Position numbers and translations under genes: made by a program | Shown: piece by piece, positions 45,528 to 60,832 of the stretch | How the letters are laid out: each line of letters starts with the position of its first letter | Position numbering within the stretch: position 1 is the stretch's first letter | Notes under the pieces: generated by a model | Databases searched by the model: none | The model's input: the letters and a program-made list of their open reading frames with translations, nothing else | What the model was told of the DNA's origin: nothing | Assembly: GCA_035502775.1 (NCBI GenBank) | Contig: DATJUB010000039.1 | Location: 1-64,000 of the forward strand | Reading direction: 5' to 3' | Length of the DNA stretch: 64,000 nt | From: 67-14 sp035502775 | Lineage (GTDB): Bacteria; Actinomycetota; Thermoleophilia; Solirubrobacterales; 70-9

Positions 45528-46985
45528 GTGCGTCTCCCGCCCGGCCTGATACGCCTTGTGGCGGCGGGTGCCGTGGCGGTGGCCTTCGCCGGGACGACCG
45601 CGGCCCAGGCGCCGGCGAGACCGCTGGCGACCGGCGTGACCGTGTCCGACGTGGGTGTGCAGGAGCGGCTCGGTTTCGAGCGGATCCGGGCCACCGGGGC
45701 CACGCTCACACGGGTGATCGTCTACTGGTCGATGGTCGCCCCCGAGACCGAGCCGAACAGCTGGGATCCGACCGACCCGAACGATCCCAGCTACGACTGG
45801 AGCATCTTCGACGCGCAGATCCGGATGGCCGTCGACGCGGGTCTGGAACCGCTCGTGATGCTCTACCAGGCCCCTGGCTGGGCCGAACGGTGCAGACACA
45901 CCTCGGCCGGGATCTGCGATCCCAACCCGGCGGATTTCGCCCGTTTCGCGGAGGCGGCCGCGAAACGCTACAGCGGTGAGTTCGAAGGTCTGCCGAAGGT
46001 CCGGTACTGGGAGCCGTGGAACGAGGCGAACCTGTTCCTGTTCTTCGAGCCGCAGTACCGCAACGGGCGCAAGGTCTCCCCGATCCTCTACCGGGAGCTG
46101 CTGAACGCCTTCGCCGACAAGGTCAAGGACGTCGACCCGGGCAATCTCGTGGTCGCCGGCGGGCTCGCCCCGATCGAGCGGCCGGGAGGGCTCGGCCCCC
46201 TCGACTTCGCCCGCCGGGTGTTCTGCATGAAGGGGAGGAAGGATCCGGTGCCGAAACCGGGCTGCTCGCAGACCGCGCGCTTCGACATCTGGGCCAACAA
46301 TCCGTACACGACCGGAGGTCCCACCCACCAATCGGCCGGACCCGACGACGTCTCGCTCGGGGATCTCCCCGAGATGGCCCGGCTGCTGAAGGCCGCCAAG
46401 CGGGCGAGGAAGATCCGCTCCGAATCTTCGAAGGTCCCGTTCTGGGTGACCGAGTTCAGCTGGGATTCGGCGCCGCCCGACCCGGGCGGGCTGCCGATGG
46501 GCCTGCTGACCCGCTGGACCGCCGAGGCGATGTTCCGCTCCTGGCAGGCCGGGGTCAGCAAGTTCTTCTGGCTCTCGCTCCGCGATTGGCCGCGGACCGG
46601 CGGGCTGCCCTACAGCGAGACGATCGAGTCCGGCCTCTACTTCCGCGGTCCGACCCTGGCTCAGGATCGGCCCAAGCGGGTGCTGAAGGCGTTCCGCTTC
46701 CCCTTCGTCGCGTTCCGCAAGCCGGCGGGCATCTCGATCTGGGGACGAACCCCGGAAAGCACGCCCGGAAGGATCGGGCTCTGGTATCGCCGGGGATCCG
46801 GCTGGGAACGTTTCGGCACCGTCAAGGCCGATCGGGACGGCATCTTCCGCGCGACCGTCAGGACCGGACTGGGACGGAACATGCGCGGCCTGGTCCAAGC
46901 CAGGTTCGGCCCCGAGCTCACGGTGCCGTTCTCGCTGAAACCGGTCAAGGACCGCCGGCAGCCGCCCTTCGGCAAGAAGACCTGA
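45528..46985 (+). CDS. Exported glycoside hydrolase, clan GH-A type
   Basis: 485 residues. Signal peptide (LVAAGAVAVAFAGTTAAQ). A TIM-barrel follows with the clan GH-A acid/base motif WEPWNEANLF (Glu in NEA) and a nucleophile candidate in PFWVTEFSWDS, as in GH5, GH39 and GH51-like enzymes. A small beta domain closes the protein. In this locus it may trim or release the exported polysaccharide, or process its own glycan. The GTG follows the preceding stop directly. Exact GH family is not decidable by eye. Confidence 0.82.
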   Translation: MRLPPGLIRLVAAGAVAVAFAGTTAAQAPARPLATGVTVSDVGVQERLGFERIRATGATLTRVIVYWSMVAPETEPNSWDPTDPNDPSYDWSIFDAQIRMAVDAGLEPLVMLYQAPGWAERCRHTSAGICDPNPADFARFAEAAAKRYSGEFEGLPKVRYWEPWNEANLFLFFEPQYRNGRKVSPILYRELLNAFADKVKDVDPGNLVVAGGLAPIERPGGLGPLDFARRVFCMKGRKDPVPKPGCSQTARFDIWANNPYTTGGPTHQSAGPDDVSLGDLPEMARLLKAAKRARKIRSESSKVPFWVTEFSWDSAPPDPGGLPMGLLTRWTAEAMFRSWQAGVSKFFWLSLRDWPRTGGLPYSETIESGLYFRGPTLAQDRPKRVLKAFRFPFVAFRKPAGISIWGRTPESTPGRIGLWYRRGSGWERFGTVKADRDGIFRATVRTGLGRNMRGLVQARFGPELTVPFSLKPVKDRRQPPFGKKT

Positions 46986-46992
46986 GCCGGAC

Positions 46993-47694
46993 TCAGCGTT
47001 CCGCGACCACCAGGTAATGGGTCGCCAGATTCGCGACCCGCCGGCGTTCGATCAGATTCTCGTAGGCCAGATAGACCCGCTGGAGGGGCGGCGCGAAGGC
47101 GAAGTACCCGGCCCCGTTGTAGAGCGGCTCGATCCTCGCCCGGTCCCATTCCGCGAAGAGCGGCACCAGGGCACGCTGCGAACAGCGGTCGTAGTGGGCG
47201 GGGAAGACCGGGATGTTCCGCTCGGTCCGTTTCATCGCCCGGTCGACCAGCTTCGATCCGATCCGGTCGGGCAGCACCCGGTTGATCACCCCGAAAGCGG
47301 ACCAGGAGCCGGAGAACAGGGCGACGAAGAGGCCGCCGGGCTTCAGATACTCGCGGATGTTGCCGACGGTCGCCTCGAGGTCCCGCACATGCTCCAGCAC
47401 CTGCCAGCTGATCACCAGGTCGAACCGGCCGGTGAGTTCGGGCCGGAGCGAGGTCGCGTCGGCCGCGACGGTCTCCGTGTAGGCCGCCTCTCCGGCGGCG
47501 TCGAGCTCGTCCCTCGAAAGGTCGAGGCCGACGTAGCGGACACTCTCCGGCCGGTCGTCCGGCCGGATCGCCGGGTGACGTCCGGAGCCGATGTCCAGCA
47601 CAGCGCAACCCGGGGTCAGGCGTTCGGTGATCGGATCGTCGAACGGCCCGCGCCATGGGGCGGAGTATCGCGGCGGCAGGGTGACGCGGCTCAT
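46993..47694 (-). CDS. Class I SAM-dependent methyltransferase
   Basis: 233 residues. Methyltransf_11/25 fold: motif I VLDIGSGRHPAI, post-I acidic residue in VGLDLSRDEL, motif II-like FDLVISWQVLEHVRDLEATV and the LKPGGLFVALF strand. It could methylate a sugar or a lipid-linked intermediate. ATGA overlap with the upstream FkbM-type gene shows co-translation. Convergent with the glycoside hydrolase gene, stops 7 nt apart. Confidence 0.86.
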   Translation of the reverse strand: MSRVTLPPRYSAPWRGPFDDPITERLTPGCAVLDIGSGRHPAIRPDDRPESVRYVGLDLSRDELDAAGEAAYTETVAADATSLRPELTGRFDLVISWQVLEHVRDLEATVGNIREYLKPGGLFVALFSGSWSAFGVINRVLPDRIGSKLVDRAMKRTERNIPVFPAHYDRCSQRALVPLFAEWDRARIEPLYNGAGYFAFAPPLQRVYLAYENLIERRRVANLATHYLVVAER

Positions 47695-48338
47695 CCGGCC
47701 GGCCCGATCGCCCGCCGGAACAGAAAGTCCGCCTGGATCGCGGTTCCGTCGGACGAGTGGGTCACCTCGTGGACCCCGGCCAGCCGGAATCCGGCTTCGA
47801 AGAGAAACACGACCACCTCATCGGCCATCGCCTGTCCCTCATAGAGCTCGACGAAGGAACACTCGATCAGAGCCTCGTCGACCTGCTCGAGAGTCGAACC
47901 GGCGCCCTTCAGCACCTCCAGCTCCAGTCCCTGGACATCGATCTTCAGCAGGCAGGGCCGGTCCGGTGCCTCGCCGATCGCTTGGTCGAGGGTCGTCACC
48001 GGGACTTCGATCTGGCTTTCGGTCTCGGTTCCGGGAAACTCCCGCCGCTGCCGTGCTCCGATCGGCAGCAGCGACGAGGAGTCGTCGCGGGCAGAGACGT
48101 TGATCACCGCGGTGCCCGCGGCCGCGCCGACCGCGGTCTCGTGGACCTCGACCCGGTCGCCCATCACGCGCCTCAGGTCGGCGGCGGGACCGGGCAGGGG
48201 CTCGAAGCAGACGATGTGCGCGCCCGGAAAGCGGTTGGCCGCGAAGAGCGCGAACTGTCCCCGCGAGGCTCCGACATCGAGCACGGTCCGGAAATCGCGG
48301 CGCAGCGGGATCCGCGAATGTTCGACCGAGGCGGCCAC
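47691..48338 (-). CDS. FkbM-family methyltransferase (N-terminus probably extends upstream)
   Basis: 215 residues from GTG 48338. SAM motif VLDVGASRGQFALFAANRF, then CFEPLPGPAADL and the family signature LLKIDVQGLELEVLKGA. The frame stays open upstream to a TAG at 48492-48494, and the codons just before the GTG encode RKLARLAAEPGYWPALRSG, which looks like the usual FkbM N-terminus that precedes GVAASVEH. No ATG, GTG or TTG occurs in that extension, so a rare start (for example CTG 48440 or ATT 48488) is likely. It probably adds O-methyl groups to the glycan. Confidence 0.85.
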   Translation of the reverse strand: MAASVEHSRIPLRRDFRTVLDVGASRGQFALFAANRFPGAHIVCFEPLPGPAADLRRVMGDRVEVHETAVGAAAGTAVINVSARDDSSSLLPIGARQRREFPGTETESQIEVPVTTLDQAIGEAPDRPCLLKIDVQGLELEVLKGAGSTLEQVDEALIECSFVELYEGQAMADEVVVFLFEAGFRLAGVHEVTHSSDGTAIQADFLFRRAIGPAG

Positions 48339-48505
48339 ACCGGAGCGCAGTGCCGGCCAGTAGCCGGGCTCCGCCGCGAGCCTCGCGAGCTTCCTGGCCC
48401 GGATGCCGGCGAGGCGGATATGGGAGTGAGCGCGCGCCAGCCCGCCGGAGGATTCGGATATGTCGTCGGGCCTGCGCAGAGTGTCAATAAGCTAGCGGGG
48501 TCGCC

Positions 48506-48534
48506 TTGACTCCGTCCGGTGTTGTGGTGATACT
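48506..48534 (+). promoter_or_regulatory. Sigma-70-type promoter of the initiating sugar transferase
   Basis: TTGACT (48506-48511), a 17-bp spacer and GATACT (48529-48534). This is the best canonical promoter in the window. Transcription should start near 48541, leaving a leader of about 145 nt. Confidence 0.75.
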
Positions 48535-48540
48535 CAATGG

Positions 48541-48686
48541 AGGAAAAGATGGAGCGGCTCGGAACCTCGGTAGGGAGGTGCGAGCCCGGGAAGAGCCCAG
48601 ATTTTAGATTTTGTGCGGTTCGGGTCCTGTTGGGAGGACCCAGATCAGGGGTGAGCACGAGCAACAGTTTTTCTTAAGGATCGTGC
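48541..48686 (+). promoter_or_regulatory. Structured leader RNA upstream of the sugar transferase
   Basis: Two complex hairpins can be drawn. GGCTCG (48556-48561) pairs with CGAGCC (48581-48586), enclosing ACCTC (48564-48568) with GAGGT (48575-48579). Farther on, TTGTGC (48611-48616) pairs with GCACGA (48655-48660), enclosing GGGTCCT (48622-48628) with AGGACCC (48635-48641). A TTTTTCTT run follows at about 48668-48675, just before the SD AAGGA. The T-run after a closing stem suggests possible attenuation. No known riboswitch class recognised. Confidence 0.5.
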
Positions 48687-50330
48687 GTGTCTCGGAGTGA
48701 AGTGAAGGAAGTTCTCAGAGAGTCGGGTCAGGGCAAGGGCGTGGGGCCGGCCGGAAGGGCCTATGTCATGGCGTCCGGATCCATGGCGCCCGCGGATCGC
48801 CTTTCGATCCCGTACGCGGAACCGAGCGGGCTGGCCGCGCCGAGCCGGGAGATCACGTCCGGCGATCACGCCCGCTTTATCCTCCACCGGCTGCTCGCCG
48901 TCGCCGAGCTGATCGCGATCGTCGCGGCCGCGGCCGGCGCCGTGTTCCTGGCCGAGACCTACGGGAGGACGCTGGACCTCACCCGGCTGGGCATCACCGT
49001 GACGCTGATGATCCCGGTCTGGTTCCTGATCGCCTACGGGGCCGGCCTCTACCACGAGATCGAGCGCCGGATCGACCACAACTTCGTCGATGAGATCGGC
49101 ACGATCGCGATCGTCGCGACCGCCTGGAGCTGGTTCTTCGTGCTGACCCGCTCGCTGGTCGTGTCGGGCGGCACCGACCTGCTCGTGCCGGCCCTGCTCT
49201 GGACTCTGATGGTTCCGCTGCTGCTGATGTCGCGAGCGGTGGTCCGCCGCCACGCGCGGCGGCAGTCCTGGAACCAGCGGCCGGTGGTCACGATCGGCGA
49301 CACCGCCGGGGTGGCGGCGCTCACCCAGCGGATCGACCGCCACTCCGAATGGGGCCTCGACGTTCAGATGGAGGTCGGCCTGCGAACCGACAACCGCATC
49401 CGGATCCGGAATCGAAACGACCGCCGCGCCGATGGTGACTCCGACGGCGGGGACGATGATTCGTACCTGATCCAGGGACATGCCGGGATGCTGGAGCGGG
49501 ATCTCGCCTGCCTGGTGAAGGACGCCGGCGTGGACCGCGCGATCATCGCCGGCGGCTTCCAGGATCTCTCCTCCCGCACCCGGCTCATCCATGAACTGAT
49601 CGAACGGGGGATCGCCGTCGACCAGATATCGGGCGGCCCCGAGACGCTCTACTCGAACGCGGTCTTCCACGATCTCGAAGGGCTGCCCGTGCTGAGTGTG
49701 CGGCCGACCTCTCCCCATCCGATCGCCCGGCGCATCAAGCGGCTGATCGACATCGCCGTCTCGGCGGTCGGCCTGATCCTCGCCGCGCCGGTTCTGCTCT
49801 GGGCGGCGATCAGGATCAAGCTCGATTCGAAGGGGCCGGTCTTCTACCGGCAGGTCCGCTGCGGCCTCGACGGCCGGGAGTTCGAACTGGTGAAGCTGCG
49901 CACGATGGTCGACGGTGCCCACGAGATGCGTTCCGACCTGCGCCGGGACACCGCGGCGGAGGGCAATGACGACGTGCTGTTCAAGCTGAAGGACGATCCT
50001 CGCGTCACCAAGTTCGGGGGGCTGCTGCGCCGGACGTCGCTGGACGAGCTGCCCCAGCTCTGGAACGTGCTGATCGGCGACATGAGCATGGTCGGCCCGC
50101 GGCCACTGGTGTTCGAGGAGGCCCTGCAGGCGACCGACCTGTTCTCGGCCCGCACCAGGATGAAACCGGGCATCGCCGGTCCTTGGCAGGCATTGGGGCG
50201 TAGCACGATCCCGTTCGAGGACATGATCAAGCTCGATTACGCCTACGTGGTCGGCTGGTCGATGTCCGAGGACATGAAGCTTTTCCTGCGCACATGCACC
50301 GCCGTGACCCGGCGTCACGGCGCACATTAG
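48687..50330 (+). CDS. Polyprenyl-phosphate sugar-1-phosphate transferase (initiating enzyme, WbaP/CpsE-like)
   Basis: 547 residues. About 4-5 hydrophobic helices (about 70-180) are followed by a CoA-binding-like cytoplasmic domain (about 190-340). The C-terminal bacterial sugar transferase domain has KRLIDIAVSAVGLILAAPVL, GPVFYRQVRCGLDGREF, the KLRTM stretch and SLDELPQLWNVLIGDMSMVG. It transfers a sugar phosphate to undecaprenyl phosphate, the first step of repeat-unit assembly. GTG 48687 has AAGGA 6 nt upstream. It has its own promoter and a long structured leader, so entry into the pathway is probably the regulated step. Confidence 0.93.
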   Translation: MSRSEVKEVLRESGQGKGVGPAGRAYVMASGSMAPADRLSIPYAEPSGLAAPSREITSGDHARFILHRLLAVAELIAIVAAAAGAVFLAETYGRTLDLTRLGITVTLMIPVWFLIAYGAGLYHEIERRIDHNFVDEIGTIAIVATAWSWFFVLTRSLVVSGGTDLLVPALLWTLMVPLLLMSRAVVRRHARRQSWNQRPVVTIGDTAGVAALTQRIDRHSEWGLDVQMEVGLRTDNRIRIRNRNDRRADGDSDGGDDDSYLIQGHAGMLERDLACLVKDAGVDRAIIAGGFQDLSSRTRLIHELIERGIAVDQISGGPETLYSNAVFHDLEGLPVLSVRPTSPHPIARRIKRLIDIAVSAVGLILAAPVLLWAAIRIKLDSKGPVFYRQVRCGLDGREFELVKLRTMVDGAHEMRSDLRRDTAAEGNDDVLFKLKDDPRVTKFGGLLRRTSLDELPQLWNVLIGDMSMVGPRPLVFEEALQATDLFSARTRMKPGIAGPWQALGRSTIPFEDMIKLDYAYVVGWSMSEDMKLFLRTCTAVTRRHGAH

Positions 50331-50352
50331 CCCGGTTCGTTATGGTTCCTCG

Positions 50353-50450
50353 CCTGCCATAGACCGCTGGTTGGGCGATAGCCCGCAAATCCAGTGACAG
50401 GTGGAGCTGAAGAGAGAACCTCTTCCTCCCGCCTGTGAGCGGGTTTTTTT
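50353..50450 (+). promoter_or_regulatory. Ribosomal protein L10 leader with attenuator
   Basis: The 153-nt gap before rplJ has the L10-leader layout: AGACCGCTGG, an inner GGGC/GCCC stem and closing CCAG at 50391-50394. CAGGTGGAG (50398-50406) can pair with CTCCCGCCTG (50426-50435), which excludes the terminator stem CCCGC/GCGGG (50428-50443). Binding of L10(L12)4 to the first part would favour termination, the known autoregulation of this family. TATGGT at 50341-50346 is a candidate -10. Confidence 0.75.
50428..50450 (+). terminator. Attenuator terminator in the L10 leader
   Basis: Stem CCCGC/GCGGG, loop CTGTGA, then seven Ts, 34 nt before the rplJ ATG. Confidence 0.8.
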
Positions 50451-50483
50451 ATGGCGACAAACCATCGAACTTGAGAGATCCAG

Positions 50484-51206
50484 ATGAATCGAGATGAAAA
50501 AGCAGCGGTAGTCGACAAGGTCGCCGCTGACATAGAAGCGTCTGAGGCAATCTTCGCCATCGATTACCGTGGCATCTCGGTCACCCAGGCCGCCGAACTC
50601 CGCGGAGCCCTCCGGGAGAGCGATTCCAGCTTCACGGTCGTCAAGAACCGTCTGACCAAGCTGGCCGCCGCCAAGGCCGGAGTCACGAGTCTCGACGACG
50701 TCCTGACCGGACCGACCGCGCTCACCTTCGTGCGGGGCGACGTCGCCGCCGCGGCCAAGGCGATCACCGCCTTCAACAAAGAAGCCGACGTCCTCACCTT
50801 CAAGGGCGGCTTCATGGGAGAGACCCTTCTCGACCAGGATCGCTTCACCGCGATCTCGAAGCTGCCTTCGCGCGACACTCTGAACGCGCAGCTCGCCGGT
50901 GTGGTCGCAAGCCCGATCGTGACCCTGACCCGTGGCCTCGGATCGATGATCACCACCCTCGCGCAGCAGCTGCAGCAGGTTGCCGACCAGGGTCTGGTCA
51001 GCGGTTCGGCTCCGGCCGAGGCACCTGCCGAGGAAAAGGCTCCGGCCGAGGAACCGAAGGCCGAGGAAGCTCCCGCCGAGGAGACCGCGGAAGAGGCGCC
51101 CGCCGAAGAAGCGAAGACCGATGACGCGCCGGCCGACGCCGACGCCGAGGAAGCACCGGCCGAGGAGGCCCCGGCGGAAGACGCCGAGGAATCCACGGAC
51201 GAGTAA
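50484..51206 (+). CDS. rplJ: 50S ribosomal protein L10 with acidic C-terminal extension
   Basis: 240 residues. The N-terminal L10 core (about 1-170) binds the 23S rRNA GTPase-associated region and carries the helix that recruits L7/L12 dimers. The last ~65 residues are a low-complexity Ala/Glu/Pro tail (APAEE-type repeats, ending in DAEESTDE), so the protein is well above the usual 165-180 residues. Upstream is the L10 leader, downstream rplL. The tail is acidic and probably disordered; its role is unknown. Confidence 0.97.
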   Translation: MNRDEKAAVVDKVAADIEASEAIFAIDYRGISVTQAAELRGALRESDSSFTVVKNRLTKLAAAKAGVTSLDDVLTGPTALTFVRGDVAAAAKAITAFNKEADVLTFKGGFMGETLLDQDRFTAISKLPSRDTLNAQLAGVVASPIVTLTRGLGSMITTLAQQLQQVADQGLVSGSAPAEAPAEEKAPAEEPKAEEAPAEETAEEAPAEEAKTDDAPADADAEEAPAEEAPAEDAEESTDE

Positions 51207-51259
51207 CGCAGCACCGATTTCACCAACCCACTTAGAAGAGAAACGAACAGGAGCAACAA

Positions 51260-51646
51260 ATGGCTAGCACCACCGAAGAATGGATTGAAGAACTCAAGGG
51301 AATCTCCGTACTCGAGCTCTCCGAGCGCATCAAGGCTCTGGAAGAGGAGTTCGGTGTTTCCGCGACCGCAGTCGCCGCAGCCGCCCCGGCCGCCGGCGGA
51401 GGCGACGCCGGTGGTGACGGCGGAGGCGACGACAGCGGCACCGTCGATGTCGTCCTGACCGAGGTCGGCGACAAGAAGGTTCCGGTCATCAAGGTCGTGC
51501 GTGCCGCGACCGGACTCGGACTGAAGGAAGCCAAGGCTCTGGTCGACGAGGCTCCGAAGCCCGTCAAGGAAGGCGTCGAGAAGGACGAGGCCGAGAAGCT
51601 CAAGGCCGAACTCGAAGAGGCCGGCGCCACCGTCGAGCTCAAGTAG
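51260..51646 (+). CDS. rplL: 50S ribosomal protein L7/L12
   Basis: 128 residues. The N-terminal dimerisation helix (EWIEELKGISVLELSERIKAL), a flexible hinge that is Ala/Gly/Asp-rich (about 40-58), and the C-terminal domain that recruits GTPase factors (KVPVIKVVRAATGLGLKEAKALV). Full length. SD AGGAG is 6 nt before the ATG. It forms the stalk with L10, whose gene is 53 nt upstream. Confidence 0.98.
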   Translation: MASTTEEWIEELKGISVLELSERIKALEEEFGVSATAVAAAAPAAGGGDAGGDGGGDDSGTVDVVLTEVGDKKVPVIKVVRAATGLGLKEAKALVDEAPKPVKEGVEKDEAEKLKAELEEAGATVELK

Positions 51647-51671
51647 CACCCGCGGCATTTGAAGTGAATAT

Positions 51672-51697
51672 GCGGGCCCGCCTCCGGGTGGGCCCGC
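51672..51697 (+). terminator. Hairpin after rplL
   Basis: An 8-bp stem GCGGGCCC/GGGCCCGC (51672-51679 with 51690-51697) lies 25 nt after the rplL stop, without a good T-run. It may be a weak terminator or a processing site between rplL and rpoB. Confidence 0.5.
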
Positions 51698-51788
51698 GGT
51701 TGTACCAGGATCGACCGGGGACGGCGGTTCTGTAGCATCCGAGACTCGGGAACGGAGACTGCCCATCCAGGCATAGACCCGAATCTGC

Positions 51789-51817
51789 TAGCACAGCGGT
51801 ACCGTGTGCTATTTTTT
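51789..51817 (+). terminator. Terminator or attenuator in the rplL-rpoB gap
   Basis: TAGCACA (51789-51795) pairs with TGTGCTA (51805-51811), with CGG/CCG stacking inside, followed by six Ts. It sits 83 nt before rpoB inside a 253-nt gap that has no clear strong promoter, so it may set the ratio of rpoBC to rplJL transcription. Confidence 0.7.
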
Positions 51818-51899
51818 GTCGTTGCGCGCAGTTGCGCTTGTTTTACCCCGCCTCCGCGCCATTCACGTGAATCTCTGACCCCTTGAGGAGTTGCCAACC

Positions 51900-59445
<7,546 letters not shown>

Positions 59446-59468
59446 GCCGGAACTGAAGTCAAGCATCG

Positions 59469-59501
59469 GAAGGGCGGTCCTCACGGGCCGCCCTTCTTGT
59501 T
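59469..59501 (+). terminator. Intrinsic terminator after rpoC
   Basis: A 9-bp stem GAAGGGCGG/CCGCCCTTC (59469-59477 with 59488-59496) with TTGTT following. Confidence 0.85.
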
Positions 59502-59524
59502 GCAGCGGCCGTCTGGCGCCGACC

Positions 59525-59530
59525 TATACT
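59525..59530 (+). promoter_or_regulatory. -10 element of the phosphodiesterase gene
   Basis: TATACT, with TTGCAG 19 bp upstream (59500-59505). The start codon with its own SD lies 45 nt downstream. Confidence 0.5.
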
Positions 59531-59574
59531 GGGCCGACGCGACCGGCCGCCGGGGTGGCCTGATTGGGGGTGAC

Positions 59575-60783
59575 ATGAGCAAGCGGCACATCTGGACTCT
59601 GACGGGACTGATCTTCGCTCTGGCGCAGCTGGCCTTCGTCGCGACGGCGCGGTCCGCGGTCGAGATCCATGCCCATCGCGGCGGAGCCAACGTCGAGGGC
59701 CGTGCGACCTATCCGGAGAACTCGATGTCGGCCTTCCAGCATTCCCTGGCCGAGGGATGGGTGATCGAGTTCGATCTGAAGGTCACCTCGGACGGGGTGC
59801 CGGTGGTGATGCATGACGACAATCTGGACCGGACCACCAACTGCACCGGGCCGGTCGACGTGCACAGCCTGGCCGAACTCGTCCCCTGCCGTATCGACCA
59901 GCAGGGATCGGGTGATCTGGCGGAACCGATCGGGCCGGGCGACCCGCTGCTCGAACCGATTCCCACACTCGACCAGGTGATCGAGCTGCTGAAGCGAACC
60001 GGGGGAAGGGCGAACATCGAGGTGAAGGATCTCGCCGGCACCCATCCGGACCTGGTGACCGGGACCTACGAGCGACTGCGGGATTCCGGTATCCCGTCGA
60101 GCCGTGTCATTCTGCAGAACTTCAAGTCCGGCGACCTCTCCCAGGCGAAGGCGCTCTATCCGGGTGTCGCCACCTCGCTGCTGAGCCCCCTGTTCCTGAA
60201 CGACTCCTATCTGGTCCAGACGGCCGAGGCTCAGGGCATCGACTGGGTCTCTCCGCAGTGGCCGATCTCGGCGGAGTTCGTCAGCCGGGCCCGTGCGGCC
60301 GGTAAGAAGATCGTGCCGTACACGATCGACGACGAGACGGACATGCGCGAGGCGGATGCGCTGGGGGTCGACGCCCTGATCACCAACGACCCGACCATGG
60401 CGGACCGGCTGGTCGGCCCGCGGCCATCGCCGCCTCCGTCACCGGAGCCGAAGCTGTCGCTGAAGCTCGGCGGCAAGAGCCGGGTGCGTGCGGGCGGCTC
60501 GATCCGGATGACCGCGCGGATCACCAACTCCGGTGACGCTGCCTCCAGCCGCTCGACGCTGCGGTTGAAACTCGGTGCCGCCGGCCTGTCCTCCGGTGGG
60601 AGAGACTCGATCGCGATCCCGCCGATCGAGGCCGGCACGGCCCGTACCGTCGGCGTCACACTGAAGGCAAGAGCCGCGGCGAAGAGATTCGGCCGCCGTC
60701 CCGTCACGTTCATCCTTGCTCAGGATGGTCTGCCGGGGATCAGGAAGGTGCGCTGGATCAGGATCCAGCGGCCCTCCAGCTGA
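59575..60783 (+). CDS. Exported glycerophosphodiester phosphodiesterase
   Basis: 402 residues. An N-terminal signal or anchor helix (IWTLTGLIFALAQLAFVATA) precedes the GDPD TIM-barrel (about 30-280): HAHRGG, PENSMSAF, EFDLKVTSDGVPVVMHDDNLDRTT and IEVKD, with the catalytic His pair and metal Glu/Asp. It hydrolyses glycerophosphodiesters to glycerol 3-phosphate and an alcohol, or acts on teichoic-acid-like polymers. A C-terminal beta domain (about 300-400, RVRAGGSIRMTARITNSGD) resembles CARDB domains. ATG 59575 follows GGGGGTG; the longer frame from 59497 lacks an SD. Confidence 0.92.
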   Translation: MSKRHIWTLTGLIFALAQLAFVATARSAVEIHAHRGGANVEGRATYPENSMSAFQHSLAEGWVIEFDLKVTSDGVPVVMHDDNLDRTTNCTGPVDVHSLAELVPCRIDQQGSGDLAEPIGPGDPLLEPIPTLDQVIELLKRTGGRANIEVKDLAGTHPDLVTGTYERLRDSGIPSSRVILQNFKSGDLSQAKALYPGVATSLLSPLFLNDSYLVQTAEAQGIDWVSPQWPISAEFVSRARAAGKKIVPYTIDDETDMREADALGVDALITNDPTMADRLVGPRPSPPPSPEPKLSLKLGGKSRVRAGGSIRMTARITNSGDAASSRSTLRLKLGAAGLSSGGRDSIAIPPIEAGTARTVGVTLKARAAAKRFGRRPVTFILAQDGLPGIRKVRWIRIQRPSS

Positions 60784-60819
60784 ACGGCGATCGATTAAGT
60801 CAGATGACTGGAAAGTCTC

Positions 60820-60825
60820 TAGACT
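60820..60825 (+). promoter_or_regulatory. Leaderless-type -10 for the flavin monooxygenase gene
   Basis: TAGACT ends 7 nt before ATG 60833; no SD in between. Confidence 0.45.
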
Positions 60826-60832
60826 GGTCGCC

